Positions 12,820 to 17,230 of a stretch of 17,230 bases of DNA are shown piece by piece. Numbering within the stretch: position 1 is the stretch's first letter; each line of letters opens with the position of its first letter. The notes under the pieces were generated by a model, which searched no databases, was not told where the DNA came from, and worked only from the letters and a program-made list of their open reading frames with translations. Source of the DNA: GCA-003244245 sp052390495. Its GTDB lineage: Bacteria; Actinomycetota; Actinomycetes; Mycobacteriales; Pseudonocardiaceae. The stretch spans positions 1-17,230 of the forward strand of contig JBQTGW010000166.1 in the NCBI GenBank assembly GCA_052390495.1, in the 5' to 3' direction. The position numbers were made by a program, and so were the translations under genes.

Positions 12820-14604
12820 GTGGGCTTGCCATTGCACCCTCAGTCCGATCTTCTCGATGCCCGTGCTGCGCTGCGTCGAGTGGTCGACACCGTGCTCGAC
12901 GGCCTCGCCTCCGGTCAGCTGCCGAGCCAGGCGGAGCGGCAGCAGGTGGACATCAAGGAAGAGGCGGGGCGCCGGGGTGCCGGCGGCGTGCTTCTGCCGG
13001 GGCAGGCGGAGAATCTCGCGGCGGCGACGCAGCTGGCCGACGAGGTGGCGTGCTTCGCGAACACCCCCGGCGGCGGGGCGCTGATCGTGGGGGTCGAAGA
13101 CAAGACCGGTGATCTGCTCGGTACGGACCTGGACCCGGAGTGGCTGCGACACCGGATCTACGAGCGGGTGGACATCGCCCCGGTCGTCGAAGCTCGGCAC
13201 GTCGAGGGGGTGCGCCTGTTGATCCTTTACGTCGCCGCCGCGCAGGACCCCGTCGAGGACACTCCTGGACGCATTCGCTGGCGGGTCGGCAGCCACTGCG
13301 CCCCCGTCGATCGATCCGAGTGGTGGCAGCATCGTCAGGGTCAGGTCGGCTACGACAGCATGGCGGTCGCCACCGGTCGCACATCGGCAGAGGTGTCCCC
13401 CGGTGCGATTGTGGTCGCGCGCAGGTATCTGCGGGCGGCGGACCCGGTGGGGGACGCCGACTCCGGCAGCACCGCCGACCTGCTCCGTCGGCTAGGCGTG
13501 CTGCTCCCCGACGGCCGTCTGACCCAGGCCGGGGCGTTGGTGTTCTGTCCGGCCGACCGCAGCTACCTGAGCGCCACGGTGCTCGACGTCGAGGGTGGTG
13601 ACGTCCTGTCCACACCGCCGGACCTGGCCGGATTGAGCCTGCTTGAGCAGCTCGCGGCCGTGGAGGACCGGCTTGATCCGCTCAACTCCGAGGTGGTCGT
13701 GCGGGGATCGTTCGCCCAGCTGCCTGTCCGCCGGATGCCCACCGCGGCGCTGCGGGAGGCGATCCTCAACGGTCTTGTGCATCGGGACTGGCACCTGTCG
13801 GAACCGGTAGCGATCACCTGGGTGCAGGCGGATTCGGCCCTGCAGGTCGTCAGTCCCGGTGGTTTCGTCGGCGGCGTGACCGCCGATACGGTGCTCACCC
13901 AGCGCTACGCCCGCCATCCGGCGCTGGCCGACGTGTTCCGCGCCCTGGGGTTGGTCGAAAAGCAGGGGCTGGGCGTCGATCGGATGTACCGGGAGATGGT
14001 GGCTCTTGGGCACCGCCCTCCGGTCATCGTCGAGGAGCCGGGGCCACGAGTGCGTACCCGCCTCGTCGGGGGCGAACCGGTCGTGCCGGTAATGGCGCTC
14101 ACCAGCCGGATCGAGCCCGCGGTACGTCGCAAGGACGTACGGGTGGCGCTCGTGGTCGACACCCTGCTCCGGGAGCCGTTCACCACACCTGATCGGATGG
14201 CGCAGGTGCTGCAGCGGACCCCGCAGGAGGCTGCGGAAGCCCTCGATACCGCCGGGGATTGCCGGGTGGACGCTCGGCCACTGCTGGCCCGGTACAAGGG
14301 AGTCTGGGTACTGTCCTCCGCCGCGTTGAACGTCGTGGAGACGTCGGGACCACGGGCCAGGCTGCGTCGCAGCGGGGTTTTGTCTTACCGCCGACCGGAC
14401 GACCCGCTGGACGCCGTACGCCGGTGGCTGGCCGTGCACGACTGGATCACTTCTGGTGATCACGCGCTGCTCACGGGGCTGACTCAGCCCGGGGCGTTGA
14501 ACCAGCTCGACCGCTTGGTCGGAGAGGGCTTCCTGATGCGAGGAGCCGGGCGCGGACGCAGCGCGCCCTTCCTTTCCGGACCCCGCCTGATCCGAGGCAC
14601 GTGA
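12820..14604 (+). CDS. AlbA_2 (Schlafen-like) / ATP-binding domain protein
   Basis: A 594-residue protein from GTG 12820, which has GAGGA four bases upstream; TTG 12802 is an in-frame alternative. Residues about 35-150 form an AlbA_2/Schlafen-AlbA domain (VDIKEEAG, DEVACFANTPGGGALIVGVED). Residues about 290-400 form the HATPase_c_4-type C-terminal ATP-binding region of this family (LREAILNGLVHRDWHLSEPV, VVSPGGFVGGV, EKQGLGVDRMYREMVALG). The last 180 residues contain winged-helix-like segments (LLREPFTTPDRMAQVLQRTP; WLAVHDWITSGDHALLTGLT). Such proteins are called putative transcription regulators or divergent AAA-4 proteins, and Schlafen-like members occur in defence loci. Its role here is unknown. 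It is divergent from thiC. Confidence 0.75.
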   Translation: MGLPLHPQSDLLDARAALRRVVDTVLDGLASGQLPSQAERQQVDIKEEAGRRGAGGVLLPGQAENLAAATQLADEVACFANTPGGGALIVGVEDKTGDLLGTDLDPEWLRHRIYERVDIAPVVEARHVEGVRLLILYVAAAQDPVEDTPGRIRWRVGSHCAPVDRSEWWQHRQGQVGYDSMAVATGRTSAEVSPGAIVVARRYLRAADPVGDADSGSTADLLRRLGVLLPDGRLTQAGALVFCPADRSYLSATVLDVEGGDVLSTPPDLAGLSLLEQLAAVEDRLDPLNSEVVVRGSFAQLPVRRMPTAALREAILNGLVHRDWHLSEPVAITWVQADSALQVVSPGGFVGGVTADTVLTQRYARHPALADVFRALGLVEKQGLGVDRMYREMVALGHRPPVIVEEPGPRVRTRLVGGEPVVPVMALTSRIEPAVRRKDVRVALVVDTLLREPFTTPDRMAQVLQRTPQEAAEALDTAGDCRVDARPLLARYKGVWVLSSAALNVVETSGPRARLRRSGVLSYRRPDDPLDAVRRWLAVHDWITSGDHALLTGLTQPGALNQLDRLVGEGFLMRGAGRGRSAPFLSGPRLIRGT

Positions 14605-14854
14605 TTCAGACGACCCCGGCCGACGTTCCCGCACCTTCTGGCACAGACGTTGCGCCCCACCTGGACGGACCTGCCGCGCCCCCGGTCGTTCCCCTGTTGC
14701 CAGTGCCGGTGCGGCAGTATGCGGCGGTGACTTTGACTGTGGAATCATCGGCTGTTGCGGGTGCTGTGGCGCGGGTTGCGGTGTTTCCGTGGTTGCGTTA
14801 CCTGGGGTCGAAGTGTCTCACCTCAGGTCAGGTGTCCGTGCTCGGGGGACAAGC
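14605..14854. other. convergent intergenic region
   Basis: No supported gene. A plus-strand frame begins at GTG 14601 overlapping the previous stop, but after about 85 codons it runs antisense through the TPR gene and resembles nothing known. No clear terminator hairpin with a T-run was found. Confidence 0.4.
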
Positions 14855-16027
14855 TCAGACGGTCTTCGAAGATGACTTCTTTCGCGGCCAGTGCCATGTT
14901 TGCTTGTGTTTGAGGGTGTGGGTGAGGACTGCTTCGCTGGTGTCGAGTGCGGCTGAGAGGTCGGCTTGTAGTGGTGCGGGGATGGTGTGGCTGCCCAGCC
15001 CGCAGGTGTTCACCGTCTCGGCGAGGTCGTGGGCTTGGTGGTCGTTCAGCATGCTGGCACAGCCGTCGTGGCCGAGGAGGTCGCGTGCGGTGTATCCGTC
15101 GGGGGCTGTGGTGGCGCGGTGCAGGAGGTCGGTGGCGATGCGGCGGGCGGCGCGGTGGTCGATGCCGCCGGTGGCGTCGATGATGGACAGGCCCAGGCGG
15201 GTGTGGAAGACAGCCAGGCCGGGGTCGGTGTCGAGGTGCCGGTAGCGGTCCAGCAGGGTGGCGATGTCGCGGTCGGTTGGCTGGTCGGTGTGCTGGCGGC
15301 ACAGCGCGGTCAGGCATGCGGTGACGGCGTTCTCCCAGGGCTCGCCAGGGAGGGTGTCGGCAAGCAGGGTCAGGGCGCCGTCGGTGTCCCCCGCTGTGGC
15401 GTGGGCGAGGACGGCGACTTGGCGGCCGTCGAGGATACGGCGGCCGATGCCCTTGTGGCGGTGTAGCTGGGTGCATGCCTGGTTCCAGCGGCCCGCGTTG
15501 GCGAGCGCGCGGGCTCCGGTGGCCAGCAGCACCGCCCAGAGCCATCGTCGTAGCTCCTGGTGTGCGTCGGGGGAGGCGGTGAGCGTGGCTGCGGGCACTG
15601 GGATGCCGTCGATGGTGGTGTCGGCGCGGGAGGCGACAGCGGTGTAGAGCGTGTCGAGGAGGGTGAAGGCGCGTTCGCCGTCGCCGTCGCGGATGTGCAG
15701 GCGGGCGAGGTTCACGAGGGGTTCGAGGGCGCGGATGGCGGCCAGTGCGCCCAGCGGGACGGCGCGCAAGTACACCATCGCGTGGTGGTGGCACCACTGG
15801 CGGGCCAGGTCGGGCAGGCCGACGTCGGAGGCGAGGAGCGCGGCCAGGTTGTGCACGGCGGACGCCGCTGCCATGTCGCTGTCCCGCTCGGCCGCGTGGG
15901 CGCGGTCACGCAGGTTCGCTACGCGCAGGTGCAGGGGTGCGCAGGCCGGGCGGGGCCGGGCGAGGAGGGGGAAGCGGCGGGCTATCGGCCCGGTGGGGTC
16001 TATCCTGGCCATTCTCACCCTGATCAT
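14855..16027 (-). CDS. TPR-like helical protein of FxLD-type RiPP operon
   Basis: A 390-residue protein built of Ala/Leu/Arg-rich helices, for example AVHNLAALLASDVGLPDLAR, EPLVNLARLHIRDGDGERAF and WAVLLATGARALANAGRWN, repeating every 35-45 residues like TPR-type solenoids. It has no HTH, signal peptide or membrane segment. ATG 16027 overlaps the methyltransferase stop (ATGA), so the two are translationally coupled; ATG 16012 with GGGTGAG upstream is an alternative. Context suggests a helper or regulator for the RiPP pathway, but I cannot name a function. Confidence 0.6.
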   Translation of the reverse strand: MIRVRMARIDPTGPIARRFPLLARPRPACAPLHLRVANLRDRAHAAERDSDMAAASAVHNLAALLASDVGLPDLARQWCHHHAMVYLRAVPLGALAAIRALEPLVNLARLHIRDGDGERAFTLLDTLYTAVASRADTTIDGIPVPAATLTASPDAHQELRRWLWAVLLATGARALANAGRWNQACTQLHRHKGIGRRILDGRQVAVLAHATAGDTDGALTLLADTLPGEPWENAVTACLTALCRQHTDQPTDRDIATLLDRYRHLDTDPGLAVFHTRLGLSIIDATGGIDHRAARRIATDLLHRATTAPDGYTARDLLGHDGCASMLNDHQAHDLAETVNTCGLGSHTIPAPLQADLSAALDTSEAVLTHTLKHKQTWHWPRKKSSSKTV

Positions 16028-17230
16028 TCCCAGGTGACGGTGATGGGGTGGTGGGGGCGCGGCAGGACGAACCGGCCCTGGCCGGGGTCAGCGGCCGGGG
16101 GCGTGTCGGGAATGGCGAAGCGGACGCCGCAGGTGCGGAAACCGGTGTCCCAGGTGGTGATCTCCCGCCCGACGTGCTCAGCGAGGTCCCCACCGGTGGG
16201 GCCGTGGCCAAGGACACCGACCTCGTACAGCTTCCCGCCGTCGGGGGCGGGCTCGGCGCGGCGGATGGTGAGGTAGGCGAGGCTGCCGTCCACGGTGGTG
16301 GTGGCCATGGCCACGGTGGGGAACATCGGTGACACGAGGCCGCTGTGCTTCGCGGCGGGCTCGACGTTCATGCGCATCAGAGGGTTGGGTAGGCGGCACG
16401 CCAGCCACAGGTCCAGCCACTCGAACGACACCCCCGGCGCGAACAGCACACCGGTCCACACCTCGTGGCGAGGAGTATCCAGGACCCCGGCCAGCGCGTC
16501 GGGGTCGGTGGCGCCGTCGTTGTCCTGGTGAGCCTGCAAGGTCACCTCGCTGTCTCCTGTGAGGTCGATAATGTGGCGTGCGTCGTCGGCGATGCCGCGC
16601 AGCGGCATGAACACCGTCATCTTGCTGCCGCGGCTGCTCCAGCCATCCTGGTCGCGCTCGAAGATGATGCTGTGGGAGGCGGCGCCGGCCAAGCGCACAG
16701 GGATGACGAGGCGCCCGTGCGGGGCGAGTTGGTCCAGCCACGGGGTGGGTGTCTCGAAGGCACCCACGGTGGCGATGAGGCGATCGTAGGGGGCCGCTTC
16801 GGGGTGGCCGAGCGCGCCGTCACCCAAGATCACCTCCACATTCATGACGCCAGCGGCGGCCAGCTGCTTCCTTGCACCGTCAACCAGGTCCTCGTCGATA
16901 TCGATGGTGGTGACGTGGCCGGTGTCGCCGACGATGGCGGCCATCAAGGCGGCGTTGTAGCCGGTGCCTGCGCCCAGTTCCAGCACGCGCTGTCCGGGTT
17001 CGAGTCGGAGTTGTTCCAGCATCATGGCGACCATCGCCGGTTGGGAGGCGGCGCTGATGCAGGCGCTCCCGCTGTCGTCGTGTTTGGTGTAGACGGCCTC
17101 GTTGACATACGCCTCCTCCAGGGGCACACCAGGCAGGAACAGGTGCCTGGGCACGCTACGCAGGGCCGCGTCCACAGTGGGGGTCCGGACGGTGTCCTGA
17201 TCACGCAGCAGGTCGACCAGCTTGGTGCGC
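16024..17230 (-). CDS. methyltransferase, FxLD system (5' end outside window)
   Basis: About 401 residues are visible; the frame stays open to the right edge (VDLLRDQDTV before VDAALRSVPRHLFLPGVPLE), so GTG 17175 is internal and the true start lies beyond. The first 220 residues are a protein-L-isoaspartate O-methyltransferase-like fold: ACISAASQPAMVAMMLEQLR, the SAM motif VLELGAGTGYNAAL, VTTIDIDEDLV and APYDRLIATVGAFETPTPWL. A further roughly 180-residue C-terminal domain (SFEWLDLWLACRLPNPLMRM, for example) is what separates the FxLD-system and lanthipeptide PCMT-like enzymes from ordinary Pcm. Related RiPP enzymes methylate an Asp side chain of the modified peptide, leading to isoaspartate. 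The precursor and Lan enzymes would be to the right. Confidence 0.75.
   Translation of the reverse strand, partial: RTKLVDLLRDQDTVRTPTVDAALRSVPRHLFLPGVPLEEAYVNEAVYTKHDDSGSACISAASQPAMVAMMLEQLRLEPGQRVLELGAGTGYNAALMAAIVGDTGHVTTIDIDEDLVDGARKQLAAAGVMNVEVILGDGALGHPEAAPYDRLIATVGAFETPTPWLDQLAPHGRLVIPVRLAGAASHSIIFERDQDGWSSRGSKMTVFMPLRGIADDARHIIDLTGDSEVTLQAHQDNDGATDPDALAGVLDTPRHEVWTGVLFAPGVSFEWLDLWLACRLPNPLMRMNVEPAAKHSGLVSPMFPTVAMATTTVDGSLAYLTIRRAEPAPDGGKLYEVGVLGHGPTGGDLAEHVGREITTWDTGFRTCGVRFAIPDTPPAADPGQGRFVLPRPHHPITVTWE

Noticed and set aside
13492..14748. 418-codon minus-strand frame opposite the AlbA_2 gene
   Set aside because: Shadow of a recognised protein, with Gln/Arg/His-rich composition and no motif.
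14601..15245. 214-codon plus-strand frame after the AlbA_2 gene
   Set aside because: Starts by overlap with the stop codon but most of it is antisense to the coupled TPR gene, and no family is recognisable.
16024..17175. Methyltransferase starting at GTG 17175
   Set aside because: Sequence upstream in the same frame continues the family-like helix (KLVDLLRDQDTVRTPT), so the GTG is internal and the gene runs off the window.

Overview
The window is high-GC actinomycete DNA. GC-rich codon use, GTG/TTG starts, several XRE regulators fused to long TPR-like domains, a DUF664/DinB protein and an FxLD-type RiPP methyltransferase all fit Actinomycetes, probably Pseudonocardiales or Streptomyces relatives; the genus is an inference.

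Layout. 1-364 (minus): a type II toxin-antitoxin (TA) pair, with a PemK/MazF-like toxin cut by the left edge. 589-2040 (plus): an XRE/TPR regulator. 2095-3659 (minus): a possible 33-residue peptide, the C-terminal part of an MFS exporter, and an intact DinB/DUF664 protein whose stop codon sits exactly at the MFS truncation point. 3660-4184 holds no recognisable gene but has a strong hairpin, a terminator-like hairpin and an 18-bp palindrome. 4185-6605 is a mosaic: a truncated methyltransferase, an oxidoreductase/NAD-binding scrap, intact DUF2277, a 5'-truncated HicA followed by HicB, intact VapBC with a 31-bp palindromic operator, the first 25 codons of an apparent FtsX-type permease, and an intact Phd/RelE pair with a leaderless promoter. 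6640-8349 (minus): a second XRE/TPR regulator with an N-terminal zinc-ribbon-like motif. 8350-9378: inverted repeats, then gene scraps (possible integrase tail, XRE/TPR C-terminus, histidine-kinase fragment). 9424-10016: a DUF433/DUF5615 TA pair whose toxin carries an in-frame amber codon. 10063-10119: a 22-bp tandem repeat. 10129-12708 (minus): a TPP riboswitch controlling thiC-thiD. 12820-14604 (plus): an AlbA_2/Schlafen-like plus ATP-binding regulator-type protein. 14855-17230 (minus): the distal end of what looks like an FxLD lanthipeptide operon, with the FxLD-system methyltransferase translationally coupled to a TPR-like helical protein.

Interpretation. Housekeeping thiamine synthesis (thiCD) is flanked by accessory DNA: five distinct TA families or remnants within 10 kb, many gene ends without their other half, and a RiPP operon that continues beyond the right edge. 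The TA-rich part reads as a recombination hotspot where modules were inserted and neighbouring genes deleted. No tRNA, rRNA, CRISPR array or intact transposase was seen. All family assignments come from reading the sequence; no database search was run.
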